From the NCBI RefSeq assembly GCF_005222675.1, contig NZ_STGE01000032.1, positions 62,001 through 126,000 of the forward strand: 64,000 bases of DNA, read 5' to 3'. This DNA comes from Mycolicibacterium sp. CR10. Its GTDB lineage: Bacteria; Actinomycetota; Actinomycetes; Mycobacteriales; Mycobacteriaceae. A program made the position numbers and the translations under genes. Below the pieces are notes generated by a model. It was not told where the DNA came from. It saw only the letters and a list, made by a program, of their open reading frames with translations, and made no database searches. Positions 25,151 through 33,546 of this stretch are shown here, one piece after another (the first letter of the stretch is position 1; each line of letters starts with the position of its first letter).

Positions 25151-26368
25151 CTACTCTCGACGCAGCACAGCGACACACTCGACGTGGTGGGTCAGCGGGA
25201 ACGAGTCGAACACTTCCAGCTCCTCCACCTCGTAGCCGCGCCCTCGGTAGAGCCCGACGTCACGGGCGAAAGATGCTGCTTCACAACCGATATGGACGAT
25301 TCGCGGCACCTCGGCTGCTGCCAGCAGGTCGATCACCTCACGACCCGCCCCGGCCCGCGGTGGATCGAGCACCGCGACGTCGGCACGCTCACGTTGACCC
25401 ATCAACGCACGTCGCACGGACTCTGTCTGTACCGAGACACAGCTCAGGTCGGCCAACGCCGCGCGCGCCGAGCGGGACGCACCGCGCGACGTGTCGACGG
25501 TGAGCACCCTGCCGGTGTCCCCCACGGCCTGTGCCAACGCCGCGGCGAAAACCCCTGCCCCGCCGTAGAGGTCCCACGCCGTCATTCCCGCTTCGAGCCT
25601 GGCCCACTCGGTGACGAGCGAGCTGTAGAGCGCCGGTGCGTCGCGGTGCGCCTGCCAGAAGGCCGTCACCGGCACCCGCCAGCTCCGCCCACCCACGCGC
25701 TGGACCGTTTCGTAGCCGCCTTCGGCCACCGTCGTCCGATTGCCGCCGCGAGATCCCGAGACCACCACATGCCGGACACCGTCGTCGTCGACCGCCACAT
25801 GGACCTGGGAGTCGACCGGCCACTGCGTATCGGCGATGCCCGCGAGCATGCCGCCGGGCAGTTGCGCGCAGTCGAGCCGGTGGACGAGCTCGGAGCTGTG
25901 GTAGCGATGGAACCCCACGCGGCCGTCCGGATCGGTGTCGAGCCTTACCCGTGTTCGCCACCCGGTGGCACCCTGGTCGCCCACCGGCCGAGCCTCGGCA
26001 TCGCTTTCCTCACGCCATTGGTATCCACCAAGGCGCGCAAGCTGATTGGCCACGACCGCGCCCTTGAGCCGACGGGCGGCGGCGGGGTCGGCGAACGCCA
26101 GGTCGCAACATCCGGCACCGTCGACACCGGCGATCGCGCACAGCGAGTCGACGCGGTCGGCGGACGGCTCGAGGACCTCGACGACCTCGGCATTCCAATA
26201 GGAGCCCCGGTTATCGACGTTCCCCTTCAGGCGGACCCGCACCGTCTCCCCGGGCAGTGCGTAGCGCACGAACACGACTCGGCCGTCGTGACGCGCCACG
26301 CAGCTGCCCCCGTTGGCCGCGGCACCGGTGGTCAGCGTGAGCTCGTCTTGCGTTGTGTCGCTGGTCAA
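25151..26368 (-). CDS. TrmA/RlmD-type RNA m5U methyltransferase
   Basis: A 405-residue SAM-dependent RNA uridine-5-methyltransferase. The N-terminal TRAM-like domain is about residues 5-60 (GGSCVARHDGRVVFVRYALPG). The Rossmann motif is DLYGGAGVFAAALA, the DPPRAGAGREV motif is near residue 345, and the likely nucleophile Cys is in HIGCEAASFARD. The start is a TTG at 26368 overlapping the permease stop (TTGA); no ATG fits, and the length then equals that of Rv2689c as I recall it. The target could be 23S rRNA or tRNA. Confidence 0.88.
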   Translation of the reverse strand: MTSDTTQDELTLTTGAAANGGSCVARHDGRVVFVRYALPGETVRVRLKGNVDNRGSYWNAEVVEVLEPSADRVDSLCAIAGVDGAGCCDLAFADPAAARRLKGAVVANQLARLGGYQWREESDAEARPVGDQGATGWRTRVRLDTDPDGRVGFHRYHSSELVHRLDCAQLPGGMLAGIADTQWPVDSQVHVAVDDDGVRHVVVSGSRGGNRTTVAEGGYETVQRVGGRSWRVPVTAFWQAHRDAPALYSSLVTEWARLEAGMTAWDLYGGAGVFAAALAQAVGDTGRVLTVDTSRGASRSARAALADLSCVSVQTESVRRALMGQRERADVAVLDPPRAGAGREVIDLLAAAEVPRIVHIGCEAASFARDVGLYRGRGYEVEELEVFDSFPLTHHVECVAVLRRE

Positions 26369-28359
26369 TCGAGAAATCCCTTGCGGGCATCGCCTGGCGC
26401 CGATTGCGGTGCCAGCTTCTTCAACCGCTCCGACGACGACAACTGCCACGGAACCGACGTCACCATCACATTGGGTTCGAACAGCAGCCTGCCCTTCAGC
26501 CGCAATGCACTCTGGTTGTGCAGCACCTGTTCCCACCAGTGCCCCACCACGTACTCCGGGATGAACACGGTGACCACGGTGCGCGGCGAGTCCTTGCCGA
26601 CCCGTTTGACGTAGTCGAGCACCGGCCGGGTGATCTCGCGGTACGGCGACGCGATCACTTTGAGCGGCACGCTGATATCGCTGCTTTCCCACTTGTGCAC
26701 CAGCTCACGGGTTTCGGCGTCGTCCACGCTGACCGTGATGGCCTCCAACATGTCCGGTCGGGTGGCCCGTGCATAGGCAAGCGCACGCAGGGTCGGCATG
26801 TGCACGTTGGACACCAGCACGATCGCATGGTTGCGGCTGGGCAGCACGATGTCCGGGGACTCCGAGGCCCGCAGTTCGAGCTCGCGGCTGACCGACGCGT
26901 AGTGCTTGTGGATCAGCTTCATGATGCCGAACAGCGCGCCCATCGCCAGGATCGCGATCCACGCTCCGATCAGGAACTTGGTCACGACGACGATGATCAG
27001 CACGGTGCCCGTGCACACGAAGCCGATGGTGTTGATGACCCGGGAGCGGATCATCCGACCGCGGGCGTTCGCGTCGGTCTCGGTGCGCAGCAGCCGGGTC
27101 CAGTGCCGGACCATGCCGATCTGGCTCAGCGTGAACGATACGAACACCCCGACGATGTAGAGCTGGATCAGCGCGGTGACCTCGGCCTGGAATGCCACGA
27201 TGAACGCGACGGCACCGAAGGCGAGGAACAGGATTCCGTTGGAGAACGCCAACCGGTCACCACGCGTGTGCAGCTGCCGGGGCAGGTAACGATCCTGAGC
27301 CAGAATGGATCCGAGCACCGGAAACCCGTTGAACGCGGTGTTGGCGGCAAGAACGAGGATGAGCGCGGTGACACCAGCGATCAGGTACAGGCCGATCGGG
27401 AAATCCTGGAACACCGCGTCGGCCAACTGCGTCACCAACGTCTTCTGTTGGTAGTCGGCGGGCGCCCCGATGAGTTGTTCGTGCGGCCGCTCGGCGATCT
27501 GCACGCCGGTCGCCTTGGCCAGCATGATGATCCCCATGAAGAGCGTGATCGCCACGACGCCCAGCAGCAGCAGTGTGGTTGCGGCGTTGCGGGACTTGGG
27601 CTTCTGGAAGGCCGGGACGCCGTTGCTGATCGCCTCGACACCGGTCAACGCCGCGCTGCCCGACGAGAAGGCCCGCGCGATCAGGAACACCAGGGCGAAG
27701 CCGAGGATCTCGCCGTGCTCGGATTGCATCTCGAAGCCGGCCGACTCGGCACGCAGCGGGTGATCGAGGGCGTAGATCTGAAAGAACCCCCAGGCGAGCA
27801 TGATGTACATGCCGACCATGAACGCGTAGGTCGGGATGGCGAACGCGGTTCCCGATTCGCGGATGCCCCGCAGGTTCAACGACGCCAACACCAGGATCGC
27901 GACGACGGCGAACCACACCTTGTGCTGGTCGACGAACGGCACCGCCGACCCGATGTTCGACATCGCCGAGGCCATCGATACGGCGACGGTCAGCACGTAG
28001 TCCACCAACAGCGCGCTGGCGACGGTGAGCCCGGCGGTGGGGCCGAGATTGGTGGTGACCACCTCGTAGTCGCCGCCACCGGATGGGTAGGCATGCACAT
28101 TCTGCCGATAGCTGGCGATCACGATGAGCATGACCGCAGCCACCGCCAGGCCGATCCACGGCGCCATCGAGTACGCGGCCAGGCCCGCCACGGACAGCAC
28201 CAGGAAGATCTCCTCCGGCGCATACGCCACCGAGGACAGCGCGTCAGACGCGAACACCGGCAGGGCTATCCGCTTGGGCAGCAGGGTGTGCCCCAGGTTG
28301 TCACTGCGGAACGGGCGACCCAGCAGCAGGCGCCGTGCGGCGGTAGAAAGCTTGGACAC
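26365..28359 (-). CDS. APC-superfamily permease
   Basis: A 664-residue integral membrane protein with about 12 spans in the first 450 residues and a 200-residue soluble C-terminal domain. It resembles the KUP-like/APC potassium or amino acid permeases (FASDALSSVAYAPEEIFLVL near the start). The soluble tail (VLVSNVHMPTLRALAYAR) resembles a USP-type domain. The GTG at 28359 is favoured; a GTG at 28371 adds four residues. It is divergent from the ceoB-ceoC K+ regulators, which hints at K+ transport. Matches Rv2690c. Confidence 0.85.
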   Translation of the reverse strand: MSKLSTAARRLLLGRPFRSDNLGHTLLPKRIALPVFASDALSSVAYAPEEIFLVLSVAGLAAYSMAPWIGLAVAAVMLIVIASYRQNVHAYPSGGGDYEVVTTNLGPTAGLTVASALLVDYVLTVAVSMASAMSNIGSAVPFVDQHKVWFAVVAILVLASLNLRGIRESGTAFAIPTYAFMVGMYIMLAWGFFQIYALDHPLRAESAGFEMQSEHGEILGFALVFLIARAFSSGSAALTGVEAISNGVPAFQKPKSRNAATTLLLLGVVAITLFMGIIMLAKATGVQIAERPHEQLIGAPADYQQKTLVTQLADAVFQDFPIGLYLIAGVTALILVLAANTAFNGFPVLGSILAQDRYLPRQLHTRGDRLAFSNGILFLAFGAVAFIVAFQAEVTALIQLYIVGVFVSFTLSQIGMVRHWTRLLRTETDANARGRMIRSRVINTIGFVCTGTVLIIVVVTKFLIGAWIAILAMGALFGIMKLIHKHYASVSRELELRASESPDIVLPSRNHAIVLVSNVHMPTLRALAYARATRPDMLEAITVSVDDAETRELVHKWESSDISVPLKVIASPYREITRPVLDYVKRVGKDSPRTVVTVFIPEYVVGHWWEQVLHNQSALRLKGRLLFEPNVMVTSVPWQLSSSERLKKLAPQSAPGDARKGFLD

Positions 28360-28407
28360 GAGTGCCAACACTAAGCCCGAAGGCCTCCGGGCGTCGCAAA
28401 GCTGTAG

Positions 28408-28451
28408 CGTTCTCCAGAACGCGGGTTGTGCAGCATCAGTTCTTCAGAACG
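28408..28451. promoter_or_regulatory. Two palindromes between permease and ceoB
   Basis: CGTTCTCCAGAACG (28408-28421) and AGTTCTTCAGAACG (28438-28451) share the core GTTCTnCAGAAC, an inverted repeat with 5-6 bp arms. They are spaced 30 bp centre to centre, on the same helix face to a first approximation. They sit in the 125-bp divergent region, so one regulator could control both the permease and ceoBC. This is not the mycobacterial LexA or IdeR consensus. Confidence 0.65.
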
Positions 28452-28483
28452 CCATGCCTGGCTCCGGCCGGAAAGGACCGCAG

Positions 28484-29158
28484 GTGCGTGTAGTGGTGAT
28501 GGGATGCGGCCGGGTCGGCGCGTCGCTGTCGGACAGCCTGGCCAGGATCGGCCACGACGTCGCCGTGATCGACCGGGACGGCACGGCTTTCCACCGTCTC
28601 TCCCCCGACTTCCCCGGCCAACGGGTACTCGGCATGGGGTTCGATCGGGACGTGTTGTTGCGGGCCGGCATCGAGGGCGCCGCAGCCTTTGCGGCGGTGT
28701 CCTCCGGCGACAACTCGAACATCATCTCCGCGCGGGTGGCTCGGGAGACCTTCGGAGTTTCGCGCGTCGTCGCCCGCATCTACGACGCCAAGCGCGCGGC
28801 CGTCTACGAACGGCTCGGCATTCCGACTGTGGCCACCGTGCCCTGGACCACCGACCGGCTCCTCAACGTGCTCGTCCGCGAGACCGAGACCACCAAGTGG
28901 CGTGATCCCACCGGCAATGTGGGGGTCACCGAGCTGGCGCTGCACGAGAGCTGGGTGGGGCGCCGGATCACCGAGTTGGAGGCCGCGACCTCAGGCCGGG
29001 TCTCGTTCCTGATCCGTTTCGGCGCAGGCGCGCTGCCCGACGCGAAGACCGTCATCCAGGCAGGCGACCAGGTGTACCTGGCCGCCATCTCGGGCCACAT
29101 CGCCGAGGCGTTGGCCATCGCGGCGTTGCCGCCCAGCGAGGACCCGGAGGCCCGATGA
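28484..29158 (+). CDS. ceoB: TrkA-type K+ uptake regulator CeoB
   Basis: A 224-residue cytosolic RCK protein. The N-terminal Rossmann NAD-binding domain begins VVVMGCGRVGASLSDSLARI, with the acidic end of strand 2 at VIDRDG. A C-terminal TrkA-C domain starts near residue 135 (GVTELALHESWVGRRITELE). The start is GTG 28484, preceded by GGAAAGGACC. It gates a Trk-type or the adjacent APC-type transporter in response to nucleotide. It overlaps ceoC (ATGA) for co-translation. Matches Rv2691. Confidence 0.92.
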   Translation: MRVVVMGCGRVGASLSDSLARIGHDVAVIDRDGTAFHRLSPDFPGQRVLGMGFDRDVLLRAGIEGAAAFAAVSSGDNSNIISARVARETFGVSRVVARIYDAKRAAVYERLGIPTVATVPWTTDRLLNVLVRETETTKWRDPTGNVGVTELALHESWVGRRITELEAATSGRVSFLIRFGAGALPDAKTVIQAGDQVYLAAISGHIAEALAIAALPPSEDPEAR

Positions 29159-29820
29159 AGGTTGCGATTGCCGGTGCCGGCGCCGTAGGCCGGTCCATCG
29201 CCCGCGAGCTTGTCGAGTCCCACGACGTCACGCTGCTCGAGCGCGACCCCAATCACATCGACGTCGACGCGATTCCCGCGGCGCACTGGCGCCTCGGCGA
29301 TGCCTGCGAGCTCAGCCTGCTGGAATCGGTCAAGCTCGAGGATTTCGACGTCGTGATCGCCGCCACGGGCGACGACAAGGTCAATGTGGTCCTCAGCCTG
29401 CTGTCCAAAACCGAGTTCGCGGTGCCGCGGGTGGTGGCCCGCGTCAATGACCCGCGCAACGAATGGCTCTTCGACGAGGCCTGGGGGGTCGACGTCGCGG
29501 TGTCCACCCCGCGGATGCTCGCCTCGCTGGTGGAGGAGGCGGTGTCGGTCGGCGATCTGGTGCGCCTGATGGCGTTCAGCAAGGGGCAGGCCAACCTCGT
29601 CGAGATCACGCTGCCCGACGACACCCCGTGGGGCGGCAAGCCGGTCAAACGACTCGACCTTCCCAGGGACGTGGCGCTCGTGACGATCCTGCGTGGGCCG
29701 CGGGTCATCGTCCCCGAGGGCGACGAGCCTCTCGAAGGCGGCGACGAGCTGTTGTTCGTCGCGGTCGCCGAGGTCGAGGGCGTGCTGCGCGAGTTGCTGC
29801 TACACCCCGAGCAGCGCTGA
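29155..29820 (+). CDS. ceoC: TrkA-type K+ uptake regulator CeoC
   Basis: A 221-residue RCK protein with motif MKVAIAGAGAVGRSIARELV at the start and strand-2 acid at LLERDP. The TrkA-C domain starts at about residue 140 (ANLVEITLPDDTPWGGKPV). It likely forms a hetero-octameric gating ring with CeoB. The start codon overlaps the ceoB stop. In mycobacteria this pair has been linked to potassium uptake and acid tolerance. Matches Rv2692. Confidence 0.92.
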   Translation: MKVAIAGAGAVGRSIARELVESHDVTLLERDPNHIDVDAIPAAHWRLGDACELSLLESVKLEDFDVVIAATGDDKVNVVLSLLSKTEFAVPRVVARVNDPRNEWLFDEAWGVDVAVSTPRMLASLVEEAVSVGDLVRLMAFSKGQANLVEITLPDDTPWGGKPVKRLDLPRDVALVTILRGPRVIVPEGDEPLEGGDELLFVAVAEVEGVLRELLLHPEQR

Positions 29821-29829
29821 GCGTAGCGG

Positions 29830-30570
29830 TCAGTTCGGCTTCTGCGCCGAGTCGTCGGTCTCGGACGCCGCGGCCTCGGAGGCCTCGGATATCTCAGACG
29901 CTTCGGACGCCTCAGTCGTTTCGGCGGCGTCGTGCTCGTGCAGCGCCCGCTGCGCGGCCCGGATCGCCAGGTAGGTGACCAGGGCTGCCACCGCGGTCAG
30001 CGGCCAGCCCATCGCGATGCGGGCGACACCCAGCCATCCCGTCTGGTCCGCGTCGTACAGGTGGTGCTGCACCACGAACCGGGATGTGAACACCGCCACC
30101 CACACCAGCGTCGCCGCGTCGAACGCGCGAACCGCGCGACGGATGCCTCGCCATCGCCGGTCGTGGGTGCTCACCCAGCCCCAGATGTAACCGACCAGCG
30201 GACGCCGGATGACGACGGACACGGCGAACACGACCGCCCAGAACAACGACGTCCAGATGCCGAGCAGGAAGTACCCCTTGGACGCGCCGACCAGATAGGC
30301 GATGAGCGCGCTGACCCCGACGCCGATGAAGCCCCGGACGGCCGGTTGCACAGACTCGCGGCGCAGCAGCCGCCACGCCAAGACCACCGTCGCCACCGCC
30401 AAGGCGGCACCGATGGCGGGCATCAGCCCGAACGCAGACGACACTGGGACGAACACCAGGACCGGCAGCGACGAGTAGATCAGTCCACTGATGCCGCCCA
30501 TCTGCTCGAGGACGGCCGCTCCCCGCGGTGGTGACGTCTCAGTGCCCGGTTCGGTGGCCGGGTCACTCAC
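29830..30570 (-). CDS. DUF3159 membrane protein
   Basis: A 246-residue membrane protein with about six spans between residues 20 and 205. The motif GYFLLGIWTSLFWAVVFAVS is typical of DUF3159. The C-terminal tail is a low-complexity Ser-Glu-Ala run (EASEASEISEASEAAASE) encoded by near-repeats at about 29860-29930. The start is GTG 30570, overlapping the stop of the OB-fold gene (GTGA), so the pair is co-translated. Function unknown. Matches Rv2693c; the tail appears longer here than I recall there. Confidence 0.85.
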   Translation of the reverse strand: MSDPATEPGTETSPPRGAAVLEQMGGISGLIYSSLPVLVFVPVSSAFGLMPAIGAALAVATVVLAWRLLRRESVQPAVRGFIGVGVSALIAYLVGASKGYFLLGIWTSLFWAVVFAVSVVIRRPLVGYIWGWVSTHDRRWRGIRRAVRAFDAATLVWVAVFTSRFVVQHHLYDADQTGWLGVARIAMGWPLTAVAALVTYLAIRAAQRALHEHDAAETTEASEASEISEASEAAASETDDSAQKPN

Positions 30571-30938
30571 TTCTGAATCTCGTAGTGGGGGTTGTAGATC
30601 GCCTTGGTGCCGTTGTCCAGCTTGCCGATTCGGCCGTGCACCTTGAGGGTGCGACCGGATTCGATGCCGGCAATGCGGCGCTGGCCCAGCCACACGAGCA
30701 TCACCGAGTCGGTGCCGTCGAACAGTTCGGCCTTGACGCCGCCCGCACAGCCCTTGCCGTTGCACTCGACGCTGCGCAGGGTGCCCACCATGGTCACCTC
30801 TTGGCCTCGCTGACAGTCGATCGCCTTCTGCGCGCCGGTCTGGGCGGCTTCGTCGCTGAGTTCCTCGACATCGAGCTGTTGCGGGTCCTCGGTCAATCGA
30901 CGGGTGAGCCGCCGTAGATATCCCTCGGCCGTAGCCAT
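30567..30938 (-). CDS. OB-fold nucleic-acid-binding-like protein
   Basis: A 123-residue protein. Residues about 40-118 form an OB-fold (EVTMVGTLRSVECN, ELFDGTDSVMLVWLGQRRI, RTLKVHGRIG, AIYNPHYEI), as in the anticodon-binding/RecG-like wedge family. An N-terminal helix (GYLRRLTRRLTEDPQQLD) precedes it. It is coupled to the DUF3159 gene. The role is unknown. The upstream 30939-31070 region is AT-rich and likely holds its promoter and that of the divergent hydrolase. Matches Rv2694c. Confidence 0.85.
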   Translation of the reverse strand: MATAEGYLRRLTRRLTEDPQQLDVEELSDEAAQTGAQKAIDCQRGQEVTMVGTLRSVECNGKGCAGGVKAELFDGTDSVMLVWLGQRRIAGIESGRTLKVHGRIGKLDNGTKAIYNPHYEIQK

Positions 30939-31070
30939 GGCTTCTCCTGACCCTCTGACAATTGACTGTGTATTAACCCAATCAACGCCACGTTAACCCT
31001 CTTGCTTCCGATATGCCACGTCGGGACGACCCGCCGCGCCGGGGATTCTGCGACCGGGCACGATCGTGTG

Positions 31071-31784
31071 ATGGCGGTCAATCTGCGCGGTGTTCCGACC
31101 GTTCTGCTTCCTGGCACAGGATCCGACGACGACTTCGTCTACCGGGCCTTTTCCGCGTCACTGCACGACGTCGGCGCGGTGGTTGTCACCCCGGCCCCCC
31201 AGCCCCACCGGCTGGTCGACGGATACCGCGACGAGCTCGATGGCGCGGCTAAGGCGGGGCCGATCGCGGTGGGTGGTGTGTCGATCGGAGCAGCGGTGGC
31301 CGCTGCGTGGGCGTTGTCACATCCGGACCGGGTGATCGCGGTGCTGGCGGCATTGCCTGCGTGGACCGGAGCTCCCGATGCGGCGCCCGCGGCGCTGGCG
31401 GCGCGCCATTCCGCACAGTTGCTGCGGCGCGACGGCCTGGTGACGGTGGCCGCACAGATGCGGGCATCGAGCCCGAAATGGCTCGCCGACGAGTTGACGC
31501 GGTCCTGGGTCGGGCAGTGGCCGTCGTTGCCCGACGCCATGGACGAGGCGGCCGGATACATTGCGCCGACGAGCAGCGAGTTCGAACGACTCACCGTCCC
31601 GATGGGGGTGGTGTCCGCGACCGACGACCCGGTGCACCCTGTGGAGGTCGGCGTCGAATGGGTGTCGGCCGCCCCGTACGCGTCGCTGCGCACGGTGACG
31701 CTCGACCAGATCGGCGTCGACGCCGGGGTCCTGGGCGCGCAGTGCCTGGCCGCCCTCTGGGACGCCGACGACCGGGCGCGTTAG
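31071..31784 (+). CDS. Alpha/beta-hydrolase-like protein
   Basis: A 237-residue cytosolic protein with alpha/beta hydrolase marks: TVLLPGTGSDDDFVY (oxyanion region), nucleophile elbow GGVSIGAAVAAAWAL, and acid region VVSATDDPVHPVEVG. The terminal histidine usual for the triad is not obvious in the last 30 residues, so activity is uncertain. The ATG at 31071 begins the fold. Matches Rv2695. The last four bases overlap the convergent DUF3710 gene. Confidence 0.8.
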   Translation: MAVNLRGVPTVLLPGTGSDDDFVYRAFSASLHDVGAVVVTPAPQPHRLVDGYRDELDGAAKAGPIAVGGVSIGAAVAAAWALSHPDRVIAVLAALPAWTGAPDAAPAALAARHSAQLLRRDGLVTVAAQMRASSPKWLADELTRSWVGQWPSLPDAMDEAAGYIAPTSSEFERLTVPMGVVSATDDPVHPVEVGVEWVSAAPYASLRTVTLDQIGVDAGVLGAQCLAALWDADDRAR

Positions 31785-32572
31785 CCGCCGGTGATGGTCC
31801 GCAACTGCTGCATCGCCGAGCCCTGGGTGCCTCGCCTCGCGGCGGGCTGCTGCTCCGGCGTCGGCTCCAGCGGCTGAGGCTGGGCTTGCTGTTGTGGCTG
31901 TGGCTGTGGCTGTGGCTGCCCTGCCCCCGCCGCCTGCTGCTCGGCGGCCTGCTCGGTGGCGGCACGCAGCTGGGCGGCCATCGCCTCCGGCAGCTGGATC
32001 GCCAACGGGGTGCGCACCGGCATGGGCGTATCGCCGCGACGAACAACCGTGTCCGCCAGAGCATCTCGGGCCTGTTCGACCAGTGCGTCGATCCGGTCGT
32101 GAGGCCCGCTGACCACACAGCGGATCATCCACCGGTATCCGTCAACACCGATGAAGCGCACCACGCCTGCATTCTGGGCGCCGACGCCGACGACCTCGCG
32201 ACCCCATGGGCCGTCCTCGATGGCCACCGTGGCGGTGTCCTTGCGCAGCGAGTCGGCGAGCTCGGACGCAACCTCGCGCCACAGGCCGGTGGACTTTGGT
32301 GCGGCATAGGCCGCAATGGTGAAGCGGCCGTTGGCGGTGACCACCCAGATGGCGCTGGGCACGCCGGTGTTGCTCAGCTCGACCTGCACCTGCCCGCCTT
32401 CCGGCATCGGGATCAGCACCGAACCCAGGTCCAGCCTGGCCAGCGCGGCCACCGCCGGGTCGTCGAAGTCCTCGATGTCGAACGGACCCTCGAGCTCATC
32501 GTCGGCGTCGTCGCCGGTTGCCCCGTGGGCGGCCGAGAGGTCGTTGCTCTGTCGTTTCAGTGCCATTTTCAC
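31781..32572 (-). CDS. DUF3710 protein with Gln-Pro-rich tail
   Basis: A 263-residue soluble protein of the DUF3710 family (LDLGSVLIPMPEGGQVQVEL, then VVGVGAQNAGVVRFIGVDGYRWMIRC). The C-terminal 60 residues are rich in Gln, Pro and Ala; part comes from a perfect hexanucleotide repeat at 31893-31916. The GTG at 32572 overlaps the dut stop (GTGA); an ATG at 32566 is an alternative. Always linked to dut in mycobacteria as I recall (Rv2696c). Function unknown. Confidence 0.85.
   Translation of the reverse strand: MKMALKRQSNDLSAAHGATGDDADDELEGPFDIEDFDDPAVAALARLDLGSVLIPMPEGGQVQVELSNTGVPSAIWVVTANGRFTIAAYAAPKSTGLWREVASELADSLRKDTATVAIEDGPWGREVVGVGAQNAGVVRFIGVDGYRWMIRCVVSGPHDRIDALVEQARDALADTVVRRGDTPMPVRTPLAIQLPEAMAAQLRAATEQAAEQQAAGAGQPQPQPQPQQQAQPQPLEPTPEQQPAARRGTQGSAMQQLRTITGG
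31893..31916. repeat. Hexanucleotide tandem repeat (TGTGGC)x4
   Basis: Four perfect copies of TGTGGC lie inside the DUF3710 gene and encode alternating Gln-Pro on the minus strand. Because the unit is six bases, slippage would change the tail length without shifting frame. This makes it a candidate for length polymorphism between strains. Confidence 0.85.
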
Positions 32573-33033
32573 AAACTCGCATGTCCGCCGGAGGAACCGT
32601 GACCGCCATCGCCACGGGTTGTGTCGGCCAAGCCGGCCTCGTCGAACGACGTCACCTCGACCAGTTCAGGTAGCTCGACCCGCTGCACGAGCAGCTGGGC
32701 TATCCGGTCTCCGCGACGGACCACGATCGGGGTCCGGGGGTCGAGGTTGATCAGCGATATCTTGATCTCGCCACGATAGCCCGCGTCAATTGTGCCCGGG
32801 CTGTTAACGATCGAAAGCCCTACGCGGGCAGCCAGACCCGAGCGCGGATGCACTAGACCGACCATGCCGAACGGGATCGCCACCGCGACTCCGGTCGACA
32901 CGAGCGCACGTTCACCGGGCGCCAGTTCGACGTCCTGTGCGCTGAACAGGTCAACTCCCGCGTCGCCGTCGTGGGCCCGACTGGGCAGCGGCAGGTCGCG
33001 ATCCAGTCGCACTACCGCCAAAGAGGTGGACAC
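32569..33033 (-). CDS. dut: Deoxyuridine triphosphatase
   Basis: A 154-residue trimeric dUTPase that cleaves dUTP to dUMP, keeping uracil out of DNA and feeding dTMP synthesis. The five family motifs are visible: AHDGDAGVDL, HPRSGLAARVG, GTIDAGYRGEI, RRGDRIAQLLVQ and RGDGGHGSSG (the mobile C-terminal arm). GTG 33033 gives the same length as the M. tuberculosis enzyme. Coupled to the DUF3710 gene, and divergent from the DUF3093 gene with 25 bases between their starts. Matches Rv2697c. Confidence 0.95.
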   Translation of the reverse strand: MSTSLAVVRLDRDLPLPSRAHDGDAGVDLFSAQDVELAPGERALVSTGVAVAIPFGMVGLVHPRSGLAARVGLSIVNSPGTIDAGYRGEIKISLINLDPRTPIVVRRGDRIAQLLVQRVELPELVEVTSFDEAGLADTTRGDGGHGSSGGHASL

Positions 33034-33058
33034 GACGTCAGAGATTACTCTTGGCCGC

Positions 33059-33535
33059 GTGTCCGACACGCGCGCCACCACGCAAACCGTTCGCTACCGC
33101 GAACGATTGTCGGTCCCCTGGTGGTGGTGGCTGCCCGGACTGGGACTGGCCGGCCTTATCGCGCTCGAGGTCAATCAGGGCGTCCGCGCCCTGCCGAACT
33201 GGGTGCCGTTCGCCGTGTTGCTCCCGGTGGCGGCCGTCGTGCTTCTGTGGCTCGGCAGAACCGAATTGCGCGTCATCAGCGGAGATGGTGACCCCGAGGT
33301 CTGGATCGGGGGCGCTCATCTGCCGGTCAGCGTCGTCGCCCGGTTGGCCGAAGTCCCCCGATCGGCGAAGTCGGCCGCGCTGGGCCGACAACTCGACCCG
33401 GCGGCCTACGTCGTGCACCGGGCCTGGGTCGGCCCGATGGTCCTGCTGGTTCTCGATGACCCCGACGATCCCACCCCGTACTGGCTGATCAGTGCCCGAC
33501 ACCCGGACAAGGTGCTCGCAGCTCTCGCGGCGTGA
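33059..33535 (+). CDS. DUF3093 membrane protein
   Basis: A 158-residue protein with two membrane spans (about residues 20-40 and 46-65: WWWWLPGLGLAGLIALEV and WVPFAVLLPVAAVVLLWL) and a soluble C-terminal domain ending TPYWLISARHPDKVLAAL. It is the DUF3093 family, matching Rv2698. The GTG at 33059 starts right after the short divergent region shared with dut, so the two transcripts may overlap or be leaderless. Function unknown. Confidence 0.88.
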   Translation: MSDTRATTQTVRYRERLSVPWWWWLPGLGLAGLIALEVNQGVRALPNWVPFAVLLPVAAVVLLWLGRTELRVISGDGDPEVWIGGAHLPVSVVARLAEVPRSAKSAALGRQLDPAAYVVHRAWVGPMVLLVLDDPDDPTPYWLISARHPDKVLAALAA

Positions 33536-33546
33536 ACCCCGAGGCG

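Noticed and set aside
26353..28374. 673-codon open frame on plus, antisense to the APC permease
   Set aside because: The translation is rich in His, Arg, Asp and Gln with no domain, a typical shadow of a high-GC gene; the minus frame encodes a clear permease.
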